Source: Sipunculus nudus (taxonomy: Eukaryota; Annelida; Sipuncula; Golfingiida; Sipunculidae). Taken from it: a stretch of DNA of 64,000 bases. Location: assembly GCA_026874595.1 (NCBI GenBank), contig CM049316.1:70392176-70456175 (forward strand), read 5' to 3'. Below the pieces are notes generated by a model. It did not search any database. It had not been told where the DNA came from and was given only the letters and a program-made list of their open reading frames with translations. Positions 12,413-26,000 of this stretch are shown here, in pieces; position 1 is the first letter of the stretch; every line of letters starts with the position of its first letter. The position numbers and the translations under genes are program-made.

Positions 12413-14558
12413 TCGGGGTCATAAGAATCTAGCTTTATGATGGAGGAAGGGTCCCTTTAAATGGATAAAACAAAAAATACAGTTGTTTCTAGCTCACGTA
12501 ATATATGTTTACGTAGCATTATTTGTAGCAAAATGTGCTGTGACGTTTCAACAAACATGTGGCGCCACAAGATCATGTGTGTGTATGGCCAGCTTCAATA
12601 CAAGGTTTTCTAATGTACTTGTTGAGACCGTGTGTCTTGAATTTTGCTGTTCCCATTAGGATCAGGTTAGAGAGTGATACAGACACGTAAATACTTATCC
12701 GCATCCGTAAAACCGGCTCGCCACTAACAGACTAGCACCTGTTGCTTTATTGCCCCCTTCTTGCGGCAGCAGTCATAAAAATACACTAATGGTGAACAAG
12801 CTGTTAGCCATTAGTGTACAGTTGTCTGTCGCAGCTTTGTATTGTCTAGAGAGCCTTTCATACTCACCTCAATCCATTTATGATTCATGAGGAAGCGAGA
12901 CCCTGGCTTCGTTTGAATGCGGCTCAAACATTGTCGCTGTCAGGTTGTTTTATGATGTTTTCAAATTGTTGAGAACACGGCCGCCTTAACACAAATGCAA
13001 TGCAACAATTCGGACCTGTAAACTACCCCGAGAATTTTACTGCTCATTTGTTTCGCTGCAAATGCCTATCATTAGGAAACTGTAGTTAATGGACATGTTG
13101 CCAAAGCCAATCGATAGCGGTAATTACCGAACCGCCGAGATTGCCCCTCGCTCCGCCGGTTTTGCTTTGGATATAAGGTCACTGGTAATTGCTTGACTCA
13201 ATACTAAACACAATACAGCAGTATCTGTATCTCCTCGACCGAAAATCTGTTAATCAGCAAATCAAAGTAAGGGCCCGAACATTTTCTCGTTTACACTCTT
13301 AATGATGTATATCCATACTTGTGGAGAAGAAAACTATCCATATATCCTTTAACACTGTAAAAGTATTAATCTTTCTGTGATTTTTATGTTTTATTTTGTA
13401 TAGCCGACGTGATTTGGGTTTTACTTATTTTTTCTGTAGTTGTTACAGATATGCTGTAATAAATAAGGTACATTTTGGAAGGTCTATTAACAGTTTTGAA
13501 GGTTTTTTAGCAGTTTTGTTGTAATACTCCCGCTCCTAATCAAGCCACAAATTGGTGAGCCCGATATAATCGGACTCAATATTATTAGATCAACTCATAT
13601 ATTCCATATACAACAGGATCTCATATTATTGGGTCCGGTTAAATCAGGCTACAGATTGATCTAGCTCCCTTTTAACTGCATGTGTGCGGCGTATAGGATC
13701 CTAAATATACCGCTGCATAATTAGGTTAAGAAAACGCTTGAATCGCATAAAAAATCGTTAAAAAATAGATATTGTGTTTTTGACAGAGAAATCTATGTAA
13801 TCTTTCTAAAAAACTAAATTATTTGTATGAAAAGGACAGTTAGCCTGTATAAGTGTATATGAATAAAAACATTACGAGTATAACTGCAACAACGCCATTT
13901 GAAAATGTCTCCCGATCAGACTCCGAATCAGACTCCCAGATCTGAGTGGCCATTCCCAGAGTGCTGTGCCGCTGGCAGTTGATACATTGTAACAAGTTTA
14001 CCCTAGAGGCTGCCGTCTCGATGTTGCTGGTGGGAACTCGGAGCAGATGCTTTTGCCGCTTATCGCCACTGGTCATTCCTTATCACTGCTTAAAAAGACA
14101 ATATATTTATAATCGATATATAAAGTGAAAATCCCTGCATGTATTTAACATATAGGCTTTTGAGGAATATGACACTTTTAGCCGAGATATCATAATTTTT
14201 ATCATTAAATGGATTGTCTTTAGTTTTCTTAAAGGATCTTTCAGAGCTCTCGTACAGCGTAGCGTAATTAGACAGCACGTGAGCTAGCTAGGGCTAGCGC
14301 TCGCTCCGTCTCAGTGAATGATAGCCTATGATTTACCAAAAGTCTCTCCCGGTAAGCTATGAATGTGTTGCCAGGACAGAAAAAGGGGCCGGGGGAGTTA
14401 TGATGCTAACCATAACAAACCAAGTGTGATCCTTAATTGGAAACTGTCCTACAAGTAACTTGCTCCAGAGCTAGCTGTCATTCAAGTGGATTTGGACGTA
14501 CAATTAGAACAAAGGAAACACACGCAGCGGGTGGGAATACATATATGTACATATAAGC
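12412..14558. other. Non-coding, nothing recognised
   Basis: Mixed-composition sequence without long open frames, RNA-gene signatures or element termini that I could recognise. Confidence 0.45.
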
Positions 14559-14605
14559 ATACATACATACATACATACATATGTATGTATACATACATAC
14601 AAACA
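14559..14605. repeat. Palindromic (CATA)n/(TATG)n microsatellite
   Basis: A CATA tetranucleotide run changes to ATGTATGT and back to ACATACATAC, giving a self-complementary repeat able to form a hairpin. Confidence 0.85.
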
Positions 14606-15726
14606 TAAAAGTTGACCGTCACAAGTCACTAGACGTTTCGTCGGTGCGGGCCGCCATATATGAAAGTTCAAATAAAAGTAGAGTAAAGACAAACGTAGAG
14701 GTATCACTATAAGCTTTCCGGCAGAGTATTTTTTTCGGTTTGCTTATTTGCCTTTTGCCCAATGAAAATCATGAACATCGTTCAACGGTGGCAGGACGTG
14801 TATATTAAATGGTGTTCGTGGCGTTGCTGGTCCGGTTTGGTTTCGCTCGGCCCTCAAGACGACAAAAAATGGTTACAATCCGAATAAAATTAAATTCTAA
14901 ATATAAAACAAAAATTAAAAACCTGATTATAACAGTAATGTCATTCTTATCGCGTGATTACCTTCAACCTTATTCAATAGACAGTGTTAGTAAATAGGCC
15001 AGTCCAATAGAATGAAAATAACGTCCATTGTGATGCAGGCACAAGTAATCCGATCATTGTCCCAAACAACGGTTGAATATGAACATCTATACTTAAGTAT
15101 CAAATTCGATCAATATGTTAAAATGTTGATTTTCTTTCTCTGCTCTGCTGGTGTTTTGACTATGCACTTTAAAAGGTTAATATCCAGACACAGTATTTGA
15201 GATTTTTTATGGATGAAAGCAAAAGCGAAAGACGAACGAGAGCGAAAATGAAAATAAAAAAGAGATATTAAAATACATGTTTCGTATTCTCCTTATTAAC
15301 ACTGATATCGTGTCTTCCGCTTTCCTGAAATCTTGGGCAGAGGGATATTTGTTATTGTCACCCTTTTTTATAAAAAGGGGGATTTTTTTTTATTAATCTG
15401 ATAGTAATAATGATTCCTGTATTATGCACGTTTGTTGTTTAATATATTTATATTTGTGCTTTACTTTTTTAATTTCATACGTGATGATGTGTATAGGGCA
15501 TTAAAATGATTTAAATAAATGTATAATATTTAATTTTACATGAAATTAATTTAATGATTTAATTTATATAATAAAATGAACAAAGGTCATTTGAAGATGA
15601 GCAAGAGGAACATTTAAGATTAACTCCTAGAAGGTCTTCATTTTGACAGAATAAATACTTACCAGTAATTACATATGGAGTGTAAGAAATCGTCAAAAAT
15701 TCAAAATTTCTCTGAGCACCAAAGAA
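14606..15726. other. AT-rich non-coding
   Basis: Short open frames at 14809-14997 and 15012-15200 show no domain and have AT-driven composition. No gene is called. Confidence 0.45.
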
Positions 15727-16169
15727 TTAAAGGGGTCCATTCACCCACCTATTGAAAAAGAATTTATGTGATTGCTGGCTTCCTCTGTATATATCTCAAT
15801 GATCTAAGGGTAATAATGGTAATGAAAAGGTCTTTTAACGCCTCCGTGAAGGATGTATGGACTTGTTAATCAACATCGCGTTTGTAAACACAGCTTTGTT
15901 GACAAAAGAGAAAACATGTAACCTAAGGTGGTACGTTGCATATATGCAGAGGTGGAAAAGTCACTTTTTGCAAAACGCCATTTGCAAAGTTCTGACCCTT
16001 GATGAATTTGTTTTAATGAATTTGGCCCCACATATCATTAACAAGTTGATATGAACAAATAAAGCAGCCTGTGCGTAGTGATATCCACGTTTTCTGGCCT
16101 ATTTTAATGAAAGCTCTAAGGGATTATCTTAAGTTAATAAAGTTCAGATAGTTGATTGGGCCCCTTTAA
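15727..16169 (+). mobile_element. TTAA-flanked MITE, copy 2
   Basis: It begins TTAA-AGGGGTCCATTCACC and ends GGGCCCCT-TTAA, and is related along its length to the reverse complement of the copy at 9157-9624. Similarity starts and stops at the TTAA-bounded termini in both copies, which defines the element. The open frame at 15857-16054 is part of the repeat. Confidence 0.75.
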
Positions 16170-16865
16170 AACTACTGTATTGTCCGTGGATTGACCACAC
16201 GTTTGTGGTCATACCAGTCAAATCAGGAAGTTGGTGTTCATGTTAATCCTCCATGTCATCCCGTGTCTGGTGAATTTATTATACCGCCTGAATGCGTTAT
16301 TGACAGTCAGTGCGGGAAAAAAATGCATGGACCTATATGGTGTCACAACATTTCGACAGGGGCTGTCAACATGTATATCGCCAAGGGATATGACTCCTAT
16401 GTATAATTCAATAGCATGCGCTGACAGATAAGTCAAATAGTCTCACTTTCACCGTCTATCAGAAAACAGTGGTTTACGGAATCCAATTTACCTCTCATCA
16501 TCTCTAAATAAGAAAAGTCAGCGGAATCATCCACTAGCATTCGGGACGCTTTGATTCCATCCGGTGAACATCCTGGCACGCTCGCCAAACTATTGCTCTC
16601 TCGGATTTCTCCGATTCCCGTTCCATGTTATATTTGAATGCATCCCTGATTTCAATATTGGTGCGCTTTGTTCAACGGACAGGCAAATAACAATAACCTA
16701 TTCTCTTGCAAAACGATACTTGCTAACTTTTTCAAAGCTTTCCACCGAATTTAAATTAGATTAATCTCATAACTGATTTTTTTTACATTATCAGTTTCAA
16801 AATAATTTTTATTTAGTATTAATATATATAATTTTTTACTTCTATAACTATAAATCACCTTATCA

Positions 16866-16883
16866 TCTATTTTATTCTTTCAG
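16866..16883 (+). promoter_or_regulatory. Probable 3' splice site of a 5'-UTR intron
   Basis: A pyrimidine-rich run ending TTTATTCTTTCAG|GTTTAAG lies 21 bases before the start codon, and an in-frame stop follows it directly. This is how a non-coding first exon spliced to exon 2 of a transcript would look. I could not identify the upstream exon or a promoter. Inferred from sequence alone. Confidence 0.55.
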
Positions 16884-16904
16884 GTTTAAGAAAAGGGAAG
16901 AAAT

Positions 16905-17398
16905 ATGAAAGAACGCAGAAGCTCCTTTATTAGCCAGATTCCCTCGGGGCATATTTTATTTCTACTATGCCTACATTGGTGTGCGCAAAGTGTGTACGGA
17001 ACTGGATGCCAGATTAAAAGGCAGATTCGACCAGGGGATACGGTCAACTCACTGGGAGAACAATTTTCCCATCGAGGAATGAAACGGTTGTACCGCATTC
17101 ATATACCAAAGAAATATAACCCGCTGGCCGACCCACCGTCGCCGCTTGTGTTGTTTCTACACGGAAACGCAGGGAGTGCGCGCAAAGCCGCAAGAAATTC
17201 TGGCTTCTTGGATAAAAGCGAAGCTGAGGGATTTATGCTTGTGTTTCCTGAGGGCATTCACAATTATGAGATTGCGTACTCCCCCGGTGCTTCGCGGATT
17301 TGTTCCTGGAACGCCGGGACTTGCTGCTCCACGGCTCATAAAGAACAAGTGAACGACGTGGCGTATATTGAAGAAGTCATTTCTGACGTCCAAAGAAG
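16905..17398 (+). CDS. Coding exon 1 of a secreted PHB-depolymerase/feruloyl-esterase-like hydrolase (N-terminal 164 residues)
   Basis: This exon encodes the N-terminal half of an alpha/beta-hydrolase of the PHB-depolymerase / LpqC / CE1 esterase group. ATG 16905 has A at -3, and an in-frame TAA at 16887-16889 rules out a longer start in this exon. Residues about 16-32 (HILFLLCLHWCAQSVYG) form a signal-peptide core with likely cleavage after VYG (32). The oxyanion-hole strand is LVLFLHGNAGSA (81-92), followed by GFMLVFPEGI (109-118) and the family block SWNAGTCC (134-141), then VNDVAYIEEVI (149-159), where the family usually has V-D-D-V. The exon ends GAAG|GTAACA with a codon split after two bases; reading on gives an immediate stop, so splicing is required. 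Known for the family: hydrolysis of ester bonds in polymers or feruloylated polysaccharide. For this protein activity is doubtful, because exon 2 lacks the catalytic serine. Codon use and GC are clearly higher than the surrounding AT-rich sequence. Confidence 0.93.
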
Positions 17399-17708
17399 GT
17401 AACACAATTTATGTATTGTGCACTTGTATGTTTAAGGTATTTAGAAAAAAAAATTAGCTTTTGTGGGGCTTATCTTTTTTAATTTAAATTTACAAAGAAT
17501 ATGCATCATTAGAAGTAGGAGTCAAGATGCACTAACTGAACTTAATTTTTATATGAGGTTACATAATAACGCCCTAAATCGATATGGTCAACCAACGGAG
17601 GTGACAGCATATTTAGCTCTTGTTTAAAACCTTGGGCTTAACAGACATTGAAAGTGTTGCCGAGGGGATAATGATATTAAAAACGTAATTACCCCTCTGC
17701 CAGATCCT

Positions 17709-17740
17709 TCTCTCTCTCTCTCTCTCTCTTTTTCTCTCTC
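17709..17740. repeat. (TC)n microsatellite
   Basis: A CT/TC dinucleotide tract with a short T interruption, in the 5' part of the intron. Confidence 0.9.
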
Positions 17741-17851
17741 GACAATTTTCGTTATGTAGGAAAGTTTCAAAGTCAAATTTTGAGCTAATATTAATTAATT
17801 AAATGGCTAGGTTGCGCCGATAAGTTTGATTGGCAGAGCGCTGTGCCCATG

Positions 17852-19975
17852 ATCCATGACAGGTTAATAGCGAGCCTAGTGCTAACACTAACCAAAAGAT
17901 GTTAGTAGCGAGCCTAGTTCTGACACTAACCATAACAGGTTAGTCGCGATTCTAGAGCTGACATTAACCATAACAGGTTAGTAGCGAGCCTAGGGCTGAC
18001 ACTAACCATAACAGGTAAGTAGCGAGCCTAGTGCTGACACTAACCATAACAGGGTGGTACCGAACCTAGTGCTGACTCAACCATAACAGGTTAGCAGCGA
18101 GCCTAGTGCTGACACAAGTCATAACAGGTTAGCAGCGAGCCTAGTGCTGACACAAGTCATAACAGGTTAGCAGCGAGCCTAGTGCTGACACAAGTCATAA
18201 CAGGTTAGCAGCGAGCCTAGTGCTGACACAAGTCATAACAGGTTAGCAGCGAGCCTAGTGCTGACACAAGTCATAACAGGTTAGCAGCGAGCCTAGTGCT
18301 GACACAAGTCATAACAGGTTAGCAGCGAGCCTAGTGCTGACACAAGTCATAACAGGTTAGCAGCGAGCCTAGTGCTGACACTAATCATAACAGATTAGCA
18401 GCGAGCCTAGTTCTAACACGGTCGATAACAGTCAAGTAGCGAGCACATGACAATTCATTGCCGAACCTAGTGCCAAAACGGCCATAACATGAGAGGTTAG
18501 GGGCGCGCCCAGTCTTAACTCGACCCATGTTAGGTTAGTGGCGAGCCTCGTGCTAACTCGGCCTATGCTAGGTTACTGGCAAGCCCAATTCTAACACAAG
18601 TGCTAATGCTAAACGGTCACAACAGGATAGTGGCAAGCCTAGTTACTAGCTTTGTGCTAACCTAGCCCGTGTCAGGTTAGTGGCGAGCCTAGTGCTAATT
18701 CGGTCTAAGTCAGATTAGCGGTAAGCCTAGTGCTAACTTGACCTATGTCAGGTTAGTGGCCAGCCTAGTGTTAACTCGATCTATGTCTGGTTAGCGGCGA
18801 GCCTAGTGCTAACTTCGCCTATGTCAGGTTAGTAGCGAGCCTAGTGTTAACTCGGTCTATGTCAGGTTAGCGGGGAGCCTAGTGCCAACTTGACCTATAT
18901 CAGGTTAGCGGCGAGCCTAGTGCTAACTTTGCCTGTGTCAGGGTAGTGGCGAGCCTAGTGTTAACTCGCTGTATGTCAGGTTACCGGCGAGCCTAGTGCT
19001 AACTTGACCTATGTCAGGTTAGTAGCGAGCCTAGTGTTAACTCGGTCTATGTCAGGTTACCGGCGAGCCTAGTGCTAACTTGACCTATGTCAGGTTAGTT
19101 GCGAGCCTAGTGTTAACTCGGTCTTTGTCAGGTTAGAGGCGAGTCCAGTACTAACTTGACCTATGTCAGGTTAGGGACGAGCCTAGTGTTAACTCGATGT
19201 ATGTTAGGTTACCGGCGAGCCTCGTGCTAACTTGGCTTATGTCAGGTTAGGGGCAAGCCTAGTGTTAACTCGGTCTATGTCAGGTTAGCATCGAGCCTAG
19301 TGTTAACTCGTCTTTGTCAGGTTAGTGGAGAGCCAAGTGTTAACTCGCTGTATGTCAGGTTACCGGCGAGCCTAGTGTTAACTTGGCCTATGTCAGGTTA
19401 GTGGAGAGCCTAGTGTTAACTTGGTCTATGTCAGGTTACCGGCGAACCTAGTGCTAATTTGGCCTATGTCAGGTTGGTGGCGAGCCTAGTGCTAACACTA
19501 TTGCTGTTGCTAAAACGACCATAATATGATAGTGGCGATCCTAGTCACTAGCCTAGTGCTAACACTAGTGGTATTGCTAAAACGACCATAATATGATAGT
19601 TGCGAGCCTAGTGCTAACCCAGTCTATGCCAACTTAGGAGCGAGCCTAGTGCTAACTCGGCCTAATTCGGGTTAGGTGTTAACAGTACCCATGACAGAGG
19701 AGAGGCGAGCCCAGTGCTAACTCAGCTATTGCCCGGTCATTAGCTAGCCTAGTGTTACCACTTCTCCTAACAGTGGCGAGCTTATTGCTTACGCGGCCCG
19801 TGACACGTGTTAGTGGCGAGCCTTGTGCTAACATCAATCAAGACATGTTAGTAGTAGCGAGCCAGATATCATCATCACCACAGGTCAGTAAGAAGCCCAG
19901 TGTTAACCGCCACGTTTACAAGTCAGTTACGAGTCTAGCCAGTGCAAACATGAACCATGACACGTAAGCGGTGAG
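17852..19975 (+). repeat. Satellite/minisatellite, 38-bp unit, about 55 copies
   Basis: The unit core is GGTTAGYGGCGAGCCTAGTG followed by YTAACTCGGCCTATGTCA. Units at 18083-18348 are seven identical 38-mers (ATAACAGG...ACAAGTC), pointing to recent local amplification; the flanking units are diverged. From about 18700 to 19480 two unit types alternate (GTGCTAACTTGACC and GTGTTAACTCGGTC), forming a 76-bp higher-order repeat. Each unit contains GTTAGC...GCTAAC or a close variant, so it can fold into a small hairpin. GC content is well above the surrounding intron. The open frame at 19752-19967 lies in the array and is not a gene. Confidence 0.93.
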
Positions 19976-22699
19976 TTTATTACTCTCATTTCGAAGAAAA
20001 TTTTGTTTCGAGTTTTTTTTTCCAATTCAAGTTTATCATCAGAATTTCTTAATGTAGGATATACACTCCTAATTCAAAACACCGGACTAAGCTGGAATGA
20101 ACCAAACACAAAATATACCGAGTGGCCTTAAGAGAGAAAGAGAAACAAAACTGTGTAACTTGTTACCTAATCGGCACAGGGAGAACACTTTGACGTCATC
20201 TCGAATGCAGCTTCCGCTGGTGCAAAACAAGGATGTCAATTTCTTCATTTTCCTCGGCTGCACAAGGCAGCTGGGTTTCATTTTGGTTCTATGACCAAAA
20301 AGAAAATCTTATTTATTATTTTCCAAATATAAACAATGGCGCCACCGATAGTTTAACTATTGTATTTTTTAACTTAGATTCTGGTTAGTTGCAGTTTTAT
20401 ACACACAGCAAAGATTAAAAAAATTATGACACTATGTACTGTGCAGATTCAATTAGTTATAATGTAAGTAAAAATCAAGCTCATAATGCAGGAAACAAAC
20501 ATGTTGTGTTTTCTCCAAAGAACTCTCAATTTTTCCTCTGTTGTTGAAGATAGTTCCCAAAGAACACAGAATTTATACCGTGAGCTACACTCCTAACTGT
20601 GTGGTTTACACACTGCAGTCGGTCAATATCATTAAGCTTACGTTAAGCCTGATTCTTGGCATGTGCAAGAACCGGAGCAATAAGACCAACGAAAGTGGGC
20701 TGTCATGGGGTTAAACGTTGGGCTGGATGCAAAATGAAATACCACGACTCATTGGTCTGATTACGATTCTTTGCTCTGTGTAAGCCCTGGTGGTGAAACC
20801 CGGAAAATTTTGCTATTCATATCAGCCGTTATACCGAAGGGAGATGTATAACCTTTAGCAACTTGTGATCTTCAAAACATTGAAGAAATTTAAATTGCAT
20901 GCAGCTTAACCGAAGTACTAACGCTGATTGTAAACTGCATTCAATGTCCATCATTTTAAAATTAATGAAATCCCCTAATCTTATACCGGTCATAAAATAA
21001 ACACATAAGTTATCACTCTGGTTATAAACTTTATTTCGTTGCAAGTTTTATTACATGGAATACAGATATAAGGCAGAAGGATGGGTTGCTTAAAATGCAT
21101 GATATGCCAAGTAAAATCAAGATCCAATGTAGGGAAAGGGTCTTTATAATTCACAACGAAACGCGTTTACCCCCAAAACACACATACTCAAATACATTTT
21201 AAACACAAGCATGTTAATTTGGGAACACCCCTCAGACATTGAAAAGATGGGATAAAAACACACCACAGTTCTTTCTAAAAGCTTGGCTTTACGTAGCCTG
21301 ACATATAAACATGAAATAATTATCGCCATCGCACGACATATATTTCTTTTTCTTTTTTCACAAGGGGGGGGGGGTAGGGATCCCCGAAAGGCGCACCAAT
21401 TTATGAGTGAAATTCGATCGTGGGACATATGCCGCCTTTCCAATAATACTGCACAGTGCACATCCTGGTTGGGGACCGACCATGAAAATTCCCAACTGAA
21501 ATTTTAACTAACGATCTGTCCTGAGCTCTAAACCCCATTCCATCGATGCCGATGATAACAAAAAGCCGTTGATGGCACAGAAAGAAAGTTATTTTTTTTT
21601 CAAAGGATCCCTTGAGAGAAACATAAAATATTGTCTTTTTATTTCACGATTTGCACGGCTTAAAGATTATGAAAAAGATGTAGAATATTTTTATTTATAT
21701 ATATACTTAACATGGAATATAGCCTGTTTTAATTAAAGGGTTTTATGTGACCGAGAGCGAAAATGGTCCTCAATACCATCGTGAATAATGATACGTCATT
21801 TATCTAGCCCAATTTTATCGGCAGGCCTAATTTATCTGTCAAAGAGACTTAATTTGTTGATCCGAAACCATATATTTAATTCCTGTAATTAAAAAAAAAA
21901 TTAGAAGTTTATTCCAAAAGTTTGAACAAATCAGCATCACTGACTATATCTATTGGGTTACAAATCATGATAGCAGGAAGTATTTCTTGATATCATTGGT
22001 TAGTTTCGCATGTTTTTTTTAAATTAAGCTTTTACAAAATAGCTCTGTGCGCGACAACGTTAGATGAAATTATAATAGTTGTTAATCGGATTGATAGTTA
22101 ATAGTTTCTCTCTGAATTAGTAAGGAAATATGCCCGTAGATGGCAGTAAAGTGGCTCCAGTTAGGCGGTGGACTGGCCCAGTTCCGAGTCAGTGATGTCA
22201 ATCAATGTGTTTTTACCCATTTTACTGCACATTAAATTTAGAAACCACCTAGCAGGAAATTAAGGAGCACTTAGACATTAATGTCGCCCAACGTTCCTGT
22301 CATTAACTTCCCTTTAACCGGAAATGATTTACGAGACACTGAAACTTATATTGGCTATTTAGATTCATAATCATAATCAAAAACGGGCCGTAAAAATACC
22401 GATTAATTTAGGTCATACCTGAGGAACGATACATGTCACGGCTGACCACATGAATCATACATCAACTGATAAAGGACTGTTTATCAATTTTTATTTGTGT
22501 TCACTTTACTCCTACCCAATGGTGTTTATATAGGACCTCAGCTATGCAATAGTTTACATGCAATACATGAAGGTAGCGTCATCATTACACGTTTAATATT
22601 TAGTGATAAAATCATTGGCTCCTCATGCAAAAGTGTATGTTGTTTCTATACATATGCAAATTCTTTAAGGTTGAAATAAATTTGTAAGGAGGGACAGAG
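19976..22699. other. Intronic AT-rich sequence; SINE-A fragment at about 21380-21440
   Basis: A short segment CCGAAAGGCGCACCAATTTATGAGTG (about 21386-21411) resembles the minus-strand end of SINE family A (compare 56118-56137). A G10 tract is at about 21364-21373. No gene was recognised. Confidence 0.4.
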
Positions 22700-23040
22700 T
22701 ATTGTTCCAATTCTCTTCGTCTCTTACATTAACAAACACATTTTTGCAATAAGAAAAAACGCGCATTCTCATGGACTATAGCACACTGTGACGCGCCGAT
22801 TTGCAATGACACAGACAAACGTATTTTTGCACCTTCATAGACACGCATTTTGCACTAGCAAAACCCAGCATTTTTCAATGACAAAGACACCCTGTGAAAG
22901 ATAAAGATAAAAGTATTTTTGAACTTTCAAAGAAACGCATTTAGCACAAACTAAAACATACATTTTGGTCTTTGAAAGTCAAACATTTTCCAAAAACAAA
23001 AACGCATGCATTTTTCCTCTATAAGAGACGCGTTTTGAAC
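22700..23040. repeat. Degenerate tandem repeat of ACGCATTTTTGCA-type words
   Basis: The words ACGCATTTTGCAC, GTATTTTTGCACC, AGCATTTTTCAATG, ACGCATTTAGCAC and ACGCATGCATTTTTCC recur roughly every 30-40 bp, linked by CAAAGACA-like segments. An old, diverged tandem repeat is the simplest reading. Confidence 0.55.
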
Positions 23041-26000
23041 AGATCACAATGCGTTACATTTATGTATATTTTGACAATTTTTAAGTAATTGGGGTAATTG
23101 TTAGTGTTATTCAACTGAAAATGTGATATACTTTAACAGGATTTTGCAAAGAGAGTAATGCCCTACATTTGTCACTAAAAGTCATTATTCAGATCTTAAA
23201 ACAAAATAAAATGGTAAAATTCCTTGTAAATTACCTTTAGCCTGAAAAAAAGGAAAAAGTTCCATCGTTTATCCCATTTCATAATTCCCCTATTATATTC
23301 TGTGACCGTCTTCAAAGAAATATTTTGGTAAAATTTATTAGAAATTTATTAGAAGTCTTCTTCTCGCCTCATAGACAATAACTACTAAACTAATATTAAA
23401 TTTATAGCGTTGATACGAACTTTGCTGTTCTAGAAAGTTTGCAGTTTCTCATCATCGATCAAACAGATTTGTCATTGACACAGAAAGAGAAATCAGAAAT
23501 GTTCGTGTCACCACATATCCGCGAGATTCCCCAAGATGTAATCTGTCCCTGTTGTCTTTACAAAGCAATCCAACTCCTCTTAAAAGACCATCAGCTCCAA
23601 AAATAAACTTTTGTTGGTAATAGAAACAAATCATTCACCTATAAGTAAAAACCAGTCGCTTTATTCGGGAAAGGTAAAATACTTCCAAATCTGCCAGTCG
23701 GTAAAAGCTAGCCGTAAATCATTTGTTCAAGTTTACCGTAAAGATAGAAGCGTGGCCCTGTGAAATAGTTTCTTATCACAGAATGTTTGAGTGTGATGGA
23801 TGGGTTACTGCGGGCTGAACTTGGAGCTTTGGTAAATGTGATCTATTGCTGAGCTGGCGGTCTGTTTAGAATTTGAGAACAGTTACTGATGATGGTAGTG
23901 TTGTCCAAAACTTTAAACTAGTGGAAATCTTACAAGAAATGTTTTTATTAGGACAGAACCTCAGTTAACCGTAAACGGGGTGCAGAAGTATGGACGTATA
24001 AATATTTATTATACACATATAACGTATGAGCGCGGACTAGTATTGTTTGCTCTCCATGTGTATGTGCGTGTATTTTAAAAAAATCATCTCAAGTGCGGGG
24101 ATTAATGCCCCAGCTGAATGTAAAGTGTCACATAATCATGCTTTTACTAAAACTGTTTACATTTAACAAATATTTTTCACATTTCTATATACCTGACCAA
24201 AATAAAGACCAAAAGAATAATGCAAAAATTCTCATTTCTCAGCTTGAAAATTAATAATAAACTAGATGCAGCCGTGGAAAATGTACGGTTCTATATGATA
24301 AATACTTCTGTAATGAGCTTGTAAGGACTGAATGTCGCATATTTTTATCCTGTGCTTTTCGCAGGGACTGTTGATCATGATTTAAAGATCACATGGACTA
24401 GGATTCTCCAGGAAACCCCCCTCCCTTAAAATGTCAGCAAAAATATCAAATTATGCTATTCAAGAAATCAAATAAAGTAGTAGACATGTATACAGTATGT
24501 GAATTTTGAGGGGTTTTCTTGTCCGATAAACAAACATGGGCATGACATCATCATTGCCCGGAGTAATGGGGATTGTATATAAAAGCCATATATACTGTGA
24601 AAACAATTTGAAGCAATACTGTGACTATACATTGAAAAGTGAAACTTTATGAAAAATAATTTGTATAAACTAAATCTCAAAAGACATCACGAAAAACGCT
24701 GCTTTTAGTTATCAATAGATGTAAGTCTTGGGTATGATAAAAACACATACAAAATTCATTAAAGGCTCTTGCACACGAAAATGCTACTTAAAGCTGATTA
24801 AGTGGCAACACAGGCTCAGGCAAATAGATTTCTTCAATATTATCAAATGCTTGTCCTGGGTTTTGTTGATTGTCCTCTGGCTGATCGGAAACTGATGATG
24901 CTCCCAGGAAAACGACAGGTTTACCTCTTTCGGTGTAACTACGTGGCAAAAAAAAATAACTTCAGCCATGGTTCGTTGCTTTATCGTGAGTAAAACAAAT
25001 GCAAAAAGGTATACCCGGATTTTTATAGAAAATTTGCAAAGGGTTAACGCCAAACCCGTTTGAACAATCCATTAAATTTTGCAGGTTATCAGATTCAACA
25101 TAATATATTTTTCACTTGTGCCATATGACAAAAGAAGAATTCCATTGTCCCCACGTAGGAGCCACCCATTCGTATGCATTCGTTCTTCCACTCGCTAGGC
25201 GAAAAAGGGTCACTGAAGCGTGACAATGTTTTCATGAAAAGTGTACACTTGAACACATGAGTGATAAGTGTTTTAGGCTCCGACTGCGGAATTTAGTTTT
25301 GTAGTAGATTCCCATTCAGTTTAAAGATCTACTTGTAATATAGTTTGATGTTTCAAAGTCCCTGGAGCTAGCGGATCCTGAAGTAATATATGTGCATCCT
25401 CTAAGTTTAAGTTGTAGAGCTTTGAACAAATGGTTTTTCAAACCACCCTTAAATTGAAACCATTGTCTTAAAGGAAAGATATTTATGTTTTGAACGAAAA
25501 AGCTTTAATTCCTGTGCAGGGAAGTGCAGGGAAGTATTGGGATCAATTGGGATATGAGTTGACCTGTGACCACGAATTGCCTCCTTAAAAAAGAAAACGT
25601 GACAGGCATGAAGGACTTAAAGCAAAAAAGAAACAGGGGCACATAAGGGGGGGGGATATTTTTATGTGATATGGGCATTATAAAGTATGTACCTTAATGA
25701 CATTATCCCGCAAAATAAAACTTGTCCTAGAAAGAGCGCACCGCCGATACGTTTGCCGAATTTCGAAGGCTCAAATCAGAACGGAAGCAGGTAAACCATT
25801 GTCTAGAAAAAAACAGCTGCGTATTTATTATAAGGATGACTAATATCGAAGGCTTCATGTCATATATTTCTTCTTTCTAGTGGATGTACAAATAGGAAAG
25901 CCTTTCGATATTATCATTGGGATTGTATCCAATGATAAGGGTGTAAATATAAGACTTTCGCTCCAGAGAAAGTGCGAACTCCAGTCGCTTGGTACAAGTA

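Noticed and set aside
17852-19975. CRISPR array
   Set aside because: Although repeats are regular at 38 bp, there are no unique spacers; whole units are tandem and diverge throughout, in a eukaryotic intron.
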